Assembly: GCA_963556195.1 (NCBI GenBank)
Contig: OY744525.1
Location: 75,116,844 to 75,180,843 of the forward strand
Length of the DNA stretch: 64,000 nucleotides
DNA from: Sepiola atlantica
Lineage: Eukaryota > Mollusca > Cephalopoda > Sepiida > Sepiolidae
Reading direction: 5' to 3'
Under the pieces are notes generated by a model that did no database searches, was not told where the DNA came from, and saw only the letters and a list, made by a program, of their open reading frames with translations. Shown here piece by piece: positions 42,851-54,479 of the stretch. A program made the position numbers and the translations under genes. The first letter of the stretch is position 1. Every line of letters begins with the position of its first letter.

Positions 42851-43589
42851 ATGTTCCAGCAGCTGATGGTCCAGCATCTCTTTTCATCTGAACAAAATAA
42901 CAATAGGGAACTTGATCATCCCGCTGCTGTCAGACTAGTTTACTGGGCGGCCAACAGATGGCTCTGTGTGTAGCGTACTATCAATTTGTTTGTTTACATG
43001 GCTAAGAGACATTGTAGGTGTATATTTAGTTACGAGGGTTAATGAATTATGTTTAAGGTTAAATTGGCTTTGGAATATATAGTGTCAGAAAACTAGTGTT
43101 GCACCTGTATGTAGAAAGTACAAAGTACACTTCTACATTAAAAAATACCAGCTGCTTCTACCCGGGAGTTACCAGGGGTATTTTTACTTTCAGTTTTGCT
43201 TCACTCTTTTGCTTTTTCTCTTAATCTCTTCTAAGAAAATACAGGAATTATTTACTGAAGTCAACAGAACAAAATAGGGGTCAAAGAAACAACTATGAAA
43301 CTAATAATTGTTACCAAAGGCAAGATAAGTTACTCTTCTACCTACTTGGATACGTTTTTTTTGTGTTTTAACTTATTTTAAAGCGTTTTTTTACTTCCAT
43401 AAATAAAGGAGGTTCGATAACTTCACGTTAGAATGAAAAAAAGTAAAAATGGTGCGGGGGAACCACGTGATGCCTAGAAAATCGTCCAAAAATCGGAAAT
43501 TAAACAAAAATACAGCTAATAATTGTTACTAATTGGGCGGACAGCTTATTTTCAACCGAACTGTATATTTTATTAACTTTATTTTTGTT
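42851..43589. other. No gene recognised
   Basis: Mixed spacer before a LINE copy. No gene seen. Confidence 0.5.
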
Positions 43590-44635
43590 TAATTTCCTAA
43601 TCTTCATTAATGATCTTCCAAATCATATTTTGAGATCATTTGTTGACACCTATGCATATGATACAACTGTTTATGGCAGCACCTCAAAGAGCATTAGTAA
43701 TCAAGCTCTCACTGATTCTCTCTCTCTCTCTCTCTCCTGATCTGGAGCACATGATGCAATGGAGGAAAAAGTGGCTTGTTTCTTTTAATACTTCTAAAAC
43801 CAAGCTTCTCTCCTTCCATCACCAACACCTGGCTCTCGTCTTGAGGAAGCTCCTTACTTCCACAAGTTTCTAGGACTGACATTCACTCCAGATCTAAAAT
43901 GGAAAATTTACATCCAATCTGTTGCTAAGGTAACTGGAAAAATGGTTGGATCATTCTACTGCTCCAGAAAGTATCTCACTCCTGATGCAATCCTCTACCT
44001 GTACAAGAGTGAGATACGTCCTAAGATGGAGTGCTGCTGTCATATTTGGAGAGGTGCAGCTCGGAGCACTCTTTCTTGTTTTGACAAAGTAGAAAATCAA
44101 CTTCGCAATCTAGTGGGGCATGATCTCTTATCGTCCCTACAACCTCTTTTACACAGAAGAGATATTGCTAGCCTCTCTCCACTTTATTGTCATGGTAGGT
44201 GCTCGGTTGAGTTTCAATCTTTGCCCCCTCCCCACTGTAGAACATTCACAGCAAGAACTTGTCTAGCTACAACCACAGCAAGAACTCCCTTTCTCTTACT
44301 CTCTGTAGCAAAACTCAAACGGAACTTCAATGAACAAAGTTTTTTTTCAAGAACGTCCTATTTGTTAAACAAAATACCATTAGTTTGCTTCCCAACTGAC
44401 TACAACATGATCGTTTTCAAGTCTAATGTAAACAGATACTTGTTGAGCCGTCCTCTTGAATAATCAATTGCTGTTAAGTGATCTTCTGCCCATTCTACCC
44501 ATTGTTTCCAATCCTGTCGTGGTGGTGATCATCGTCTGAGGGTCTCTTTAACCCTTATCCTCGAGTGACACACTGGTCTTGATAAGTGGTGAACCATTAG
44601 TAAAAAAAAATGAAAAGAAAAAAAAAAAAAAAAAA
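43590..44635 (+). pseudogene. LINE reverse transcriptase, palm end to 3' tail, family 1-like
   Basis: The longest LINE relic here. It starts with NFLIFINDLPNHILRSFV, the pre-catalytic block, followed by YAYDTTVYG where active copies have YADD, so one catalytic aspartate is lost. A (TC)n expansion at 43720-43737 replaces part of the next segment. After frameshifts near 43850 the frame from 43942 is open for 173 codons: VGSFYCSRKYLTPDAILYLY, RPKMECCCHIWRGAA, FDKVENQLRNLVGHDL and RTSYLLNKIPLVCFP. It ends with a CCTTATCCTCGAGTGACAC tail and poly-A at 44610-44635. It would have copied LINE RNA at the target site; this copy is dead. Confidence 0.8.
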
Positions 44636-44677
44636 TGAACATAATGGATTGAGAGCAACACACGGTTGGAACGTATC

Positions 44678-44779
44678 ATTTTACATAAACACTAAGCTCA
44701 ATAGCATTGTTATTTTACATAAACATTGAAATTAATCGCAATGTCATTTTATATAAACACTCAGATCAATAGAACTGTC
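44678..44779 (+). repeat. 34-bp tandem repeat, three copies
   Basis: Three imperfect units starting ATTTTACATAAACA, directly after a LINE poly-A tail. Confidence 0.8.
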
Positions 44780-45410
44780 ATAGATTTAGACCAAGTAACC
44801 TTTAGATAAATTTAGAACTGTCTGTTTAATTTTCTGTTCGATTAAAAAAAAACATGGGTTGTCGGTGGGGGGGGGGGGTCAGTTGCCCCAGCACAGCCCT
44901 CCACCAAGAGTGTCATGGATGTGGATAGACACCTTTCAGGTAAATTAAATGTATTAAGTTGTAATTCAATTTTTTTTTAATTTATTCTTGTTTTGATTTT
45001 TTTTTCTATGAGTTTTGTCTTCTTGTTTTCTACTCAATTAAAACCGGGGGGTAGGGGGAGTTAGTGGGTTACAAAAAAACAAGGAATTAAAAGAAAAGAA
45101 GAAGAAAAAACTCTTTATTACGACAATGATGATTAGCGTTGGAGTTCTAAAGAAGTGCGGGGTTTGAATAGATGCCACCGATATATCAGTGACGGATAAT
45201 CGAGTGACACGTGATGGAAGTGACAGGAGAAAAGGCAAGTGTCAATGAAAACATGTGTCAGCTGAGAGGCGGGCGCCAGCAGGGTGGGGCACAATGGTAC
45301 AGCTTCCTGCTCCTATGCAGGCATTTATACATACATACATGCAGTATAGTTATGCAGTTTAGGAGGAATAAACACAAAGGGCTCAGTTACGTTTATAAGA
45401 GTTTAATATA
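44780..45410. other. No gene recognised
   Basis: Spacer with a G-run at 44868-44878. No gene seen. Confidence 0.5.
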
Positions 45411-45411
45411 T

Positions 45412-45416
45412 ATATT

Positions 45417-45460
<44 letters not shown>
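45412..45460. repeat. (AT)n microsatellite
   Basis: TA run directly before a palindromic element. Confidence 0.9.
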
Positions 45461-45489
45461 TATTTTTTAATACTATGAAGTGAACATTC

Positions 45490-45689
45490 GATTAGATATT
45501 GGTTGATAGCAGCAGTTTCAGGAAGAATGGGAAATCCGGCCCGTTGGGTTAGGAAATACACACGTTACTCCATCATCAGTCAGTAAGGGTACTTATTGAC
45601 TTAGGATGGAATGACATGTTTATTTTCTAGCCCAACCGGCCGGATCTCCCATACACCTTGAAACTGCCAATGTCAACCAATGTCTAATC
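45490..45689. mobile_element. Palindromic foldback element
   Basis: 45490-45573 and 45606-45689 are reverse complements at roughly four bases in five, and the 32-base centre holds a further inverted repeat AGTCAGTAAG/CTTATTGACT. The whole 200 bases can form one hairpin. The lower arm identity suggests greater age than the element at 10548-10802. Confidence 0.65.
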
Positions 45690-46096
45690 AAATTTTAACT
45701 GTATTATATTACAAGTTTGTAGGTTTTAAATAATAAAATATTTATTGTTATCGCTCCCTTAAAAAAACAAAAACAAAACAAGGATGGGCCTCTATGATGA
45801 CGGTGAATCTAAATTGGCATGATGCGATATTCGTGTGTCTGCAATTGAATACTTTCTGACTCGCTTGCTGTATCTGTCAGCTTAATCTGACATTATAGAA
45901 CTTAAATTCCCTTTCTTTCCAGTGCTGATCATTGCTGGCCTAAGGGTAGGATATAAGGCTGCGAACTCATAGGTGACTTTGTTAACTCGGTTTGAATAAT
46001 TCGACTGGCACTGATTAGCACCTCCTACACAGATGATTGAATAAAACATAAAACACCAGTGTCTGTAGGTTTTAAATAATAAAATATTAATTAACA

Positions 46097-46139
<43 letters not shown>

Positions 46140-46170
46140 GAGAAAGAGAGAGAGAGTTTCCAGACTTGAC
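45690..46170. other. No gene recognised; (AT)n and (GA)n
   Basis: TA run at 46103-46135 followed by a (GA)n run up to 46157, directly before the satellite array. Confidence 0.6.
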
Positions 46171-47800
46171 ATGTCCTAGAAAAAAAGGGTTATCAGAGTA
46201 GAAAGAAACTTGCTGAAAATGTCCGCGTACACAAGAATTTTCGATTGTTTAAAAATTCCATTTCCTTCTTTAATTTAGGTTTATATTCAAGAAAACAACT
46301 GGGAAACATGTTCCCAACATATTTTGAAACTTCTATGTCCTAGAAAACAAAGGTTATCACAGTAGAAAGAAACTTGCTGAAAATGGCAAAATCTGACAGG
46401 TTCGCGTACACGAGAATTTTCGATTTTTTGAAATTTCAATTTTCTTCTTTAATTAAGGTTTATATTCAAGAAAACAACTAGAAGACATGTTCGCAACATA
46501 TTTTGAAACTTCTATGTACTAGAATACAAAGGTTATCACAGAAGCAAGAAACTTGCTAAAAACGGCAAAATCTGACAGGTCCGCGTACAGGAGAAATTTC
46601 GATTTTTTGAAATTTTAATTTTCTTCTTTAATTTAGGTTTATATTCAAGAAAACAACTAGTAAACGTGTTACCAAGATATTTTTTAAATTCTATGTCCTA
46701 GAAAACCAGGGTTATTACAGAAGCAAGAAACTTGCTGAAAATGGCAAAATCTGACAGGTCCGCATACACGAGAATTTTCGATTTTTTGAAATTTTAATTT
46801 TCTACTTTAATTAAGGTTCATATTCAAGAAAAAAAATAGTAAAACATGTTCCCAAGATATTTTTAAAATTCTATGTCCTAGAAAACCAGAAGCAAGAAAC
46901 TTGCTAAAAACGGCAAAATCTGACAAGTCCGTCCGCGTACACGAGAATTTTCGATTTTTAAAAATTTCTATTTCTTCTTTAATTTAGGTTAATATTCAAG
47001 AAAACAACTAGAAAACATGTTCGCAACATATTTTTAAACTTCTATGTGTTAGAAAACAAGGGTTATCACAGTAGAAAGAAACTTGCTAAAAACGGCACAA
47101 TCTGACAGGTCCGCTTACACGAGAATTTTCGATTTTTTGAAATTTCAATTTTCTTCTTTAATTTAGGTTTATATTAAAGAAAACAACTAGAAAACATGTT
47201 ACCAAAATATTTTTAAAATTCTATGTCCTAGAAAACCAGGGTTATTACAGAAGCAAGAAACTTGCTGAAAATGGTAAAATCTGACAGGTCCGCGTACACG
47301 AGAATTTTCGATTTTTTGAAATTTTAATTTTCTACTTAAATTGAGGTTCATATTCAAGAAAACAACTAGAAAAAATGTTCTCAACATATTTTAAAACTTC
47401 TATGTCCTAGAAAACAAAGGTTATCATAGTAGAAAGAAACTTGCTCAAAATGGCCAAATCTGACACTAGAATTTTCGATTTTTTGAAATTTCAATTTTCT
47501 TCTTAAATTTAGGTTTATATTCAAGAAAATAACTAGAAAACACATCCCCAACATATTTTTAAACTTCTATGTCCTAGAAAATAAGGGTTATTACAGAAGA
47601 AAGAAACTTGCTGAAAATGGTAAAATCTGACAGGTCTGCGTACACGAGAATTTTCGATTTTCTAAAATTTGAATTTTCTTCTTTAATTTAGGTTAATATT
47701 CAAGAAAACAACTAGAAAACATGTTCCCAGCATATTTTGAAACTTTTATGTCCTAGAAAACAAGGATTATTACAGAAGAAAAAACTTGCTGAAAATGGCT
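46171..47800 (+). repeat. Satellite-like tandem array, ~179-bp monomer, about nine copies
   Basis: Monomers begin at about 46171, 46335, 46514, 46693, 46873, 47044, 47223, 47402, 47569 and 47748, marked by TGTCCTAGAAAAC. Spacing is 179 or 180 in most and 164-171 where small deletions occurred. Each holds AGAAACTTGCTGAAAATGG, CGAGAATTTTCGATTTTTTG and TATTCAAGAAAACAACTAG. No conserved frame. Monomers differ from each other at many places, so the array is not freshly amplified. Confidence 0.95.
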
Positions 47801-48119
47801 TATGGGCCAAAATAATTAGTGTCTGAAATTTGCCCGATGAACTTACCTTATAGCCTTAAATATTTGCTCTCTACGCTAAATAGATTGAGCTCTTTAGTCA
47901 GCAATATAACGTCTGATATATGTTTATAACTGTATATAATTTGATGTTAGACAGAACTTTTCCATTTGGATTGAAGCTGAAATATAAAAATTTCAAAATC
48001 AATACTATATATATATATATGCACACATTAAGGTAAACAACATGGCGATACCCATAGATATAACAATTTAATTGACACAAAAAAAACACACACAAATTTA
48101 TTGTTTGTTATTGCACCCA
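47801..48119. other. No gene recognised
   Basis: Flank of the satellite array; nothing recognised. Confidence 0.5.
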
Positions 48120-48256
48120 AATTTTACGAGTTCATGATTATTTCATAGTGTTTACCAAGGAAGCATCAATTTTGAGCCGTTGGTATGACTTTACCGAGGA
48201 CTGACTTTCAATCTCATGGCTCATTAGCAAACACTCTTACCATTATGCCAAATGGG
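48120..48256 (-). mobile_element. tRNA-derived SINE, degraded copy
   Basis: Matches 35940-36022 along the tRNA-like head (GGTATGACTTTA, CATTAGCAAACACTCTTACC) but the box B is altered. Confidence 0.45.
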
Positions 48257-48399
48257 CCGATTAATGTGATACAAGCGCCACAAAATAGCAACTATGAAAA
48301 TACTGACAAATTTTTGATGCACCCTTGTATGTACAGAATTACATTAAAGCAATTATAGTTTACAATGCATACATCTTTTTCTTATGTGTTATTCCTGAG

Positions 48400-48985
48400 C
48401 TACGACAATAATGGATTTCTGTCTTTACTTTCCACGATTACAGGCTTGGTCCGAGTGAAGACCGGTTTTACAGAGAACTTTTGTGAAGGGTGTCTGCCTA
48501 TTTCATCATCAGCCTTCCTCTTGATCGCTTCCTGGCTACTGATCTTGCAGTCACAGAGGATGCTGGTGATGGTGCACCACTTGAGCAACGTCACATTGAT
48601 GTTGTGCAACAACTTCGCCGAGGATGTTGCTGTCATCACTGAGTGTCGAACTGAGATATTTGAAAGCGTGCATTCGTGGAAGATTCTGTCTGTCTGTCAA
48701 ATTGGATGGTGCCATGTTCGATTTATTGGTGGTTAAACATTCCATCTTCCTGAGGTTCAGCCGCAGACCAGACTGCACCAGTCTGTCCTTCCAGGACCGA
48801 ACTTGTCGTTGCAGGTAGGATTTCCTCTTTGAGGCGGGCGGAAAATAATCTGCATACAAGAGTGGTCAGTGCAGATAGTTGGTAGTAGCGTCCATGACAA
48901 AAATGAAGAGCAGCGGAAAGAGGGCCAAGCATTGGTGTACTCTAACTGTGAGTCATCAAGTAGTCTGACCCAGCTACAATGCATA
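48400..48985 (-). pseudogene. RTE-like LINE reverse transcriptase, palm to C-terminus
   Basis: On the minus strand, frames from about 48859 read YADYFPPASKRKSYLQRQ, RSWKDRLVQSGLRLNLRK, FKYLSSTLSDDSNILGEV, and then LLKWCTITSILCDCKIS and EAIKRKADDEIGRHPS. The order and wording match RTE/BovB polymerases after the YADD box, which is YADY here. Several frameshifts separate the pieces. The 48415-48545 end is shared with 1813-2020. A dead copy; a complete one would carry an AP endonuclease and polymerase. Confidence 0.75.
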
Positions 48986-50174
48986 CATAATACATTTTAT
49001 TTGCAAATGCTCATACGAACGTGATAGTTAGTTATTAAAATAGAAAGGCTAATATGTATTTTTTGTCAATTTGAGACTCTTATGCAAAAATTATTTTCAG
49101 TTGTCAATTTTTTTTTTTGTGAGCATTTGATATTTTTGTCGGAACCTAAGAAGTAAAAAAAAACGTATATGAAAATAAAAAGGACCTTGAAAGAAAAAAA
49201 AAACGATTTTAGCTTGATGATACCAGTCAAAGACATTTCTGATGATCGGTGATAACGTAAAACTGATAAAATGTTAAAGCTAAGTACATTTTATTATCAT
49301 CATCTACACCACTAAGATGGCATCCATATGATAATCTCAGATACAAGGTAAATGTTTTATTTTAGTACAGGTAGAGCATGACAACACTTGATGTGACAAT
49401 GAATTTTCACAGTTGTCAGTCATTTCTTATATTTTTCCACCCCTGTTACTATATCAATAATAATATTATATCATTCAATTATTAGAAACCGATTACCCTT
49501 TCCGTATCAACCCAGATACTGCTGTACACTCGTTCGGATCTCCGCTATCCTCATAGGTTGATATGCTATCGTCACTGTTATGCTGGTTGTGACGGTGACT
49601 GCAATTAATGATCTCAGTATCTTTGTCAGCGGGATCACACTCCACGCCCCATGTTGTGATCGGTCTAGTCACACAGTATGTCTCACAGCTTTCCAGGAAT
49701 TACTGACTGGACGTAGAAAATTAAAAAAAATATATGAAAGTTTACAGAGTTCATTCAATGTCAAAGAAACACAACAAGGCTCTTGTCTTGTATTTCTGGT
49801 AAAAATATATCCTAGTATTTACAGGAAGCTTTGATGAAGGATGTTGTCTGAGAGTTCTGGATGCTAGGTGCAATTGTTCAATTAGTTTAATTCACGATTG
49901 TTTCTTCTGCAATAGTTATCGTCATGGCAGTCGTCATTCCAGCTAGCGACTGTAACATGTGAATAGGAGGGGAGGGGGTGGTACATAGATTGGCTGATTG
50001 TTTATCATCTCAAACTTGCTCCAAACTCAACTGGAAACTTTGAAAACTCTCAAAAATTGATAAATTCACTCTGTGCATCTATTTTTATACACAAGCATGA
50101 TCACCCGGCTACACCCGGGATACATCCTTATGTCATGGCCAATACACACTGATTGGCTCTCTCCAGCCTCGCTT
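48986..50174. other. No gene recognised
   Basis: AT-rich; no gene recognised. A (T)n stretch near 49110 and an A-run near 49155 mark simple sequence. Confidence 0.5.
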
Positions 50175-50366
50175 TGAATTATAGCATTTTCATTCGTCTA
50201 TCATGCTTAAGTTTGAAATAGCATTTTCATTCGTCTATCATGCTTAAGTTTGAAATAACATTTTCGTCAGTCTGTCAGGTTCACTTTGGAATAGAATTTT
50301 AGTTGGTCTGTCATGCTTTAGTTTGAAATAGCATTTGTGTTGTTATGTCAAATTTAAGTTTGAAAA
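50175..50366 (+). repeat. Diverged 37-bp tandem array
   Basis: Four to five units of the sequence amplified at 32690-33084 (TTTGAAATAGCATTTTC...), with many substitutions and two units carrying CATTCGTCTATCATG variants. An older or independently evolving array. Confidence 0.8.
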
Positions 50367-50847
50367 AAAAATTTTTTTTCATCAATAAACAGGCATGTCG
50401 AACGGACAGATGTTAAGCTTATCCATTCTTGTTTTTACTGAAACAAAACTTCTGTTTTGGAAAATGAGTTAATCATGGAAATGTACAAGCACAAAAAAGG
50501 CCCCATTTGTAAATTAAAATACATGGTTGCATTTTTTATGTGTGCGGCGCCAATAGAGTAAATTGCACAGCTATGAGGGAATGCTACAAGATAAGAAGCA
50601 ATCTTTGCTTGCACATCACTGGCGGAACCTTGGGGATATGTTAAATATCAGATCAGAATTTGTTATTCGTTGTTTATCAAGTCTGTGTTTACTGCTTAAA
50701 TTTCAAAGTCACACAAATTAATTCAATGAATTTGATATCTCAGATTTGTTTTTGCTTTTAGCTTTGTTTCTTCTTGAACAATCAGATCATGAAAAAAATT
50801 ACTGTTTTTTATCACCACAATGGCCAAAAGTAGAATATATATATCCT
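50367..50847. other. No gene recognised
   Basis: AT-rich spacer; nothing recognised. Confidence 0.5.
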
Positions 50848-51233
50848 ACACTCTATAATAAAGATCAGTGTGTATTTATTTGCATAGTTTTATATAAATA
50901 AATATAAGATATCCGTCACATCACACAAAAGTTAGCAAGCAAAAACATGTCTTTTTCTAGCCTCCAGTCAAAACCATTTCAAGTGGTGAGGGAGGAGGGT
51001 GAGAAAGCAAATAGGAAGACAACCCCTGCTGTCTGAAATGAAGTTGAAAAGAAATACTCCAAAGTTAACAATAGGTGTTTGTTTTTCTTGAGGTCATCAG
51101 AAATGATAATAATAATTTATATATGAAGAATTAAATTCTGTAGATGCAATTCTATGATTTTATATGAATTTTAGTGTGAACATTAATGGGGCATAGTTTT
51201 TTCTTGTCATTTTTGACGGAGAGTGTACACTTA

Positions 51234-51240
<7 letters not shown>
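50848..51240 (+). repeat. Interspersed repeat R, uninterrupted copy
   Basis: Homologous to 23366-23430 plus 24025-24425 without the Helitron-like insertion. Confidence 0.55.

Positions 51241-51274
<34 letters not shown>
51241..51274. repeat. (AT)n microsatellite
   Basis: TA run directly before the hairpin at 51272-51415. Confidence 0.9.
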
Positions 51275-51277
<3 letters not shown>

Positions 51278-51415
51278 TTAAAATGGAAAAGAGTAAGACC
51301 TAAAACTCAACGTTTCGGCCAACTGTTGCATGGGCTTTTCTCTCTTGAAAAAGCCCATGCAACAGTTAGGTGAAACGTTGAGTTTTAGGTCTTCTACTTT
51401 TCCATTTTAACTCAT
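51272..51415. mobile_element. Palindromic hairpin element
   Basis: 51272-51336 and 51350-51415 are reverse complements at about nine bases in ten, with a loop of 13. Each arm contains GAAACGTTGAGTTTTAGGTC. The 144 bases would form a hairpin of about 65 bp, flanked by (AT)n. The GAAACGTTG string also follows the hammerhead-like core at 41346. Confidence 0.75.
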
Positions 51416-51460
51416 ACCGTCGGATTTATTTTATCCTTTTATTGTCATATATATATATAT

Positions 51461-51495
51461 GTAACTAGAAGAATACCCGTCCCATGACGAGTATA
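51461..51495 (-). mobile_element. Helitron-like terminus, third example
   Basis: CTAG at 51465-51468 and the hairpin-like ACCCGTCCCATGACGAGT at 51474-51491 repeat, in minus orientation, the end described at 23995-24022. The neighbouring interior is not clearly the same family. Confidence 0.4.
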
Positions 51496-51879
51496 AGTAA
51501 TAAATATAGCATTTGTTTGAAATTTTAATGTTTTTTTTTATTTCTTTGGGGTGTATGGTAAGGTATCGGTGGCACCCCCATATGAATTTTGGAATATATA
51601 TCCTAGGCAACTCGGTGAGTAACATGAGCACATTATTTTTTGGGGGTAAATTTTAACATTTAGGTGGTGCATGTATGTAATTTTTTTTTTATGAACCGAT
51701 CATTATAAATTTTGGAATATATATTCTAGGCAATAAGTAACATGGGTACATAATTTTGTTCTTGTAAACTTTACTACAAAAATTGTACGTAATTTGGGAA
51801 GCAATGAAAAAGTATGCCACCATCAGCAAAATATATATTAAATACATAGAAATAAGAACATTTAAAACCTGTTGTAACC
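51496..51879. repeat. Short direct repeat region
   Basis: GAATTTTGGAATATATATCC near 51583 and TAAATTTTGGAATATATATTC near 51708 mark two copies of a ~125-bp unit that also contains AGTAACATG and ATTTT-GGGGTAAA. Possibly the interior of the Helitron-like element. Confidence 0.45.
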
Positions 51880-52190
51880 CGAAAATCAGAGTTAACAGAG
51901 AAAATAAACCTAGAACTAAGCAGAACTTCCATGGGCAGAGTTTCTTTCCTAGAACTGCCCGTCTGTGTCACGGGGCTGCTTCCTTGCTGACTATATCATT
52001 GCCGTTTTCAACTCCAATACAAACAAATTCTTGTTGAGCTGTCCTCTTAAATAATTAGTTTCTCTACCCCTTACAACCATCGTTACAAATCCCCTTGGTG
52101 GCTTATCATCTACCTGTCCTACCCAATAACCCTTATCCTCGAGTGGCATATGGGCCTTGATAAGAGTTGATGAGTTTATAAAAAAAAAAT
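51880..52190 (+). pseudogene. LINE C-terminus and 3' tail, family 1-like
   Basis: Reads KQNFHGQSFFPRTARLC, then a frameshifted DYIIAVFNSNTNKFLLSCPL-type segment (by alignment to 43590-44635), and ends with CCTTATCCTCGAGTGGCA and an A-rich tail at 52180. About 50 codons. A dead truncated copy. Confidence 0.6.
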
Positions 52191-52629
52191 CGGAGAAAAC
52201 TCCAACAAGTATTAAGGAAAGAAAAGAAGGTTTACTAAACAAAACATACCAGGTGAACAGAGTAATGTAGCAATCGCTAGGTTGAGCTAGCAAGTCCAAC
52301 GAGATTTTGTTGTAACATTGCATGGGGAGTTTCTTAATCCCCATTAGATGGCTCGTGATCTTCTTGTTGACAGAAAACAGCTGCATCTCTCGTTTCCACT
52401 TTGTAAAAAATTTGCGCAATGGGTAGTAACGTTTAGTTGTAAAGATGGCCGTAGTGGTGATGAAGCAGCCGTAGAGATGTTGATATTTTCTGCTTTTTGT
52501 CTTTGTGGATGGAATAATAGAAGCAATTATTCCTTTTAGGATTTCATTTACTTTTTACAGCAAGTATGTCTAGATGAATTGTATCTTGCTGGCCAATGCA
52601 CATGTGGATGATAGAAGTGTCTTGAAAAC
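52191..52629. other. No gene recognised
   Basis: Spacer between a LINE and a SINE; a 142-codon frame on the minus strand (52419-51991) shows no family features. Confidence 0.5.
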
Positions 52630-52916
52630 AGACGTCCATTGACCCTGGGCAGGTTGAGCGGGCTTCCTCCAAAGGACGAAAGGTTCTCGGGAATATTAAA
52701 TTCACAAGCAGTCTACAGTTGCATGTTTATCCCAATTAGGGGAGATAACGATGTTAGGTTTTACAGGGGTTTTTTTTGCATGGAAGTGTCACCATCCTCC
52801 CACATACAGCGCTTGGTATTCCCAAATGGTCACCCATCTGGTACTGACCAGATTCAATGTTGCTTAACTTTGTGATCTAATGAGAACCGGTGTGTCAACA
52901 GTAGTATGCCATATAT
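52630..52916 (-). mobile_element. 5S-rRNA-derived SINE, copy 3
   Basis: Minus strand from about 52916 follows 5S rRNA (GGCATACTACTG, GATGGGTGACC, GGGAATACCAAGCGCTGTA) to about 52802, then the body matching copies 1 and 2 down to TTGACCCTGGGCAGGTTGAG at 52640. Confidence 0.8.
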
Positions 52917-53434
52917 AACGTCAATTTGCCTTGATGTTAAATCCTCAGAATCGATCTCACTTCTCTGCCACATACTTCCTCCCATGATGCAACTTCCGAT
53001 ACACATCAGCCTAACCTTTAACTTACCCTCTAATGGAAAATTCCTTCTTATTAACCTCGAATTTCCATTGATCATTTTTAATTTAATCTAACCTTGTGTT
53101 GACATTTCTGTTTTTAACATCGCTTTAACTCAACCACATCAAATATCTCTACATTGTTAGTTCTTGATCTTTTTATAGAAACATAAAACCCGTAGGAATT
53201 CATTCTCATTATTTACATACTATATGACAAAACCTATTTTCCTTAATTACCTATGGAATTTCCACGGTTCAATGCTAGTAATTATTGATTTAGATTAAAT
53301 TTGTTTCTTTAAGTTTCTAATGTTACCTTCAATAAACAACTATACTAAATGGACTGATCGATTTATGTTATATTTCATAGACGATTTAAAAAAAATTAAT
53401 TCATCAAAATATTTTTTTCTGTCAAGAGCTCTCT

Positions 53435-53760
53435 GATCTGGCAGATTGCGTCAGCCATTTCTTTTCACGTTGTCTACGTTTCAAGAAGGTGTGTGATCTT
53501 AGGTCAAGTCTCACCATTTGTCTTGCTTTGGAAACTCATTTTTTTTTTTTTATCATTTATTATGTTTTCTGGGGTTTTATCTGTTTTTCTTTATAAATAA
53601 AGTTTACTAAAGCTTTTAAATTCCTCTAGAAGATGAAGCCATTGATCCTTCAACAGTTGAGTTTACTTGAGATTTACTCATCTTTTTTCAAGTGGTAACC
53701 ATAGTGATGCAAATCTCAGTAACTGACACTGGCAATATCGTCACATGTCCAGATTAGTGA
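53435..53760 (+). repeat. Diverged duplicated segment, copy 1
   Basis: Aligns with 54480-54745 about 1.04 kb downstream: TGTGATCTTAG, TTTATGTTT, CTTTTAAAT, AAGATGA and GGCAATCTCAG-AACTGACA. Not classified. Confidence 0.6.
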
Positions 53761-54479
53761 CAGTGTTATCCATAATACTGCATCATATATTCAGCATGAT
53801 GGTGCTCGTGTAGGAGAAGAGACTCCAACACATGCGTCGCTATACAAATGATCAAATAGAATATAAAATATTCTAATTTTATAAAACATGGGTATGAGTC
53901 CACATACACATATTCACAGATGGTTGAGATCACACAGAGACATCTGTATGTTATTATAATGACAAATGCATTTACAACATGTGTACCATTCTCTTAGGGC
54001 CCATACTTATAATCCGCTGACATGCCAAGACAAGATAATCCCTAATCAATTTTGATGCAAGTTTTACATCAGAGTTTCCTTCTCTTAGATGAACTGCCAT
54101 AGACCTGGTTGAGAAGCGCATTCTACCTTAATAATGAAAACAGAGTGATCCTTCTCCTAGTCAGACAGTTATCCAAAACTAAAAAAGCTGTCAGCCCAAA
54201 GCAAACTGGTTTCAAGTCGTCAGCAATCTGTTTTTCACCGATTCTTTTATCTGTTCAAAATATTTCTGCCACAAGTAAACCAGAAGCTGGATTTAGTTGT
54301 AAGAGTATCTTTGATACGCTTATCGTTTTGAATATTTAAACAGTTGATGAGAGCTTATCCTCAACTGTCATCCTGATAATAACAATCTTGAAAACACACA
54401 TATATATACATACACATACAGACATAGAGGCATATACAAAGATACACACATATATACACAAACATTTTTTTTAAATATT
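53761..54479. other. No gene recognised
   Basis: Spacer with (CA)n-like sequence at 54390-54460. Confidence 0.5.

Noticed and set aside
51991..52419. 142-codon minus-strand frame
   Set aside because: It overlaps the LINE tail in antisense and shows no recognisable motif; probably chance.
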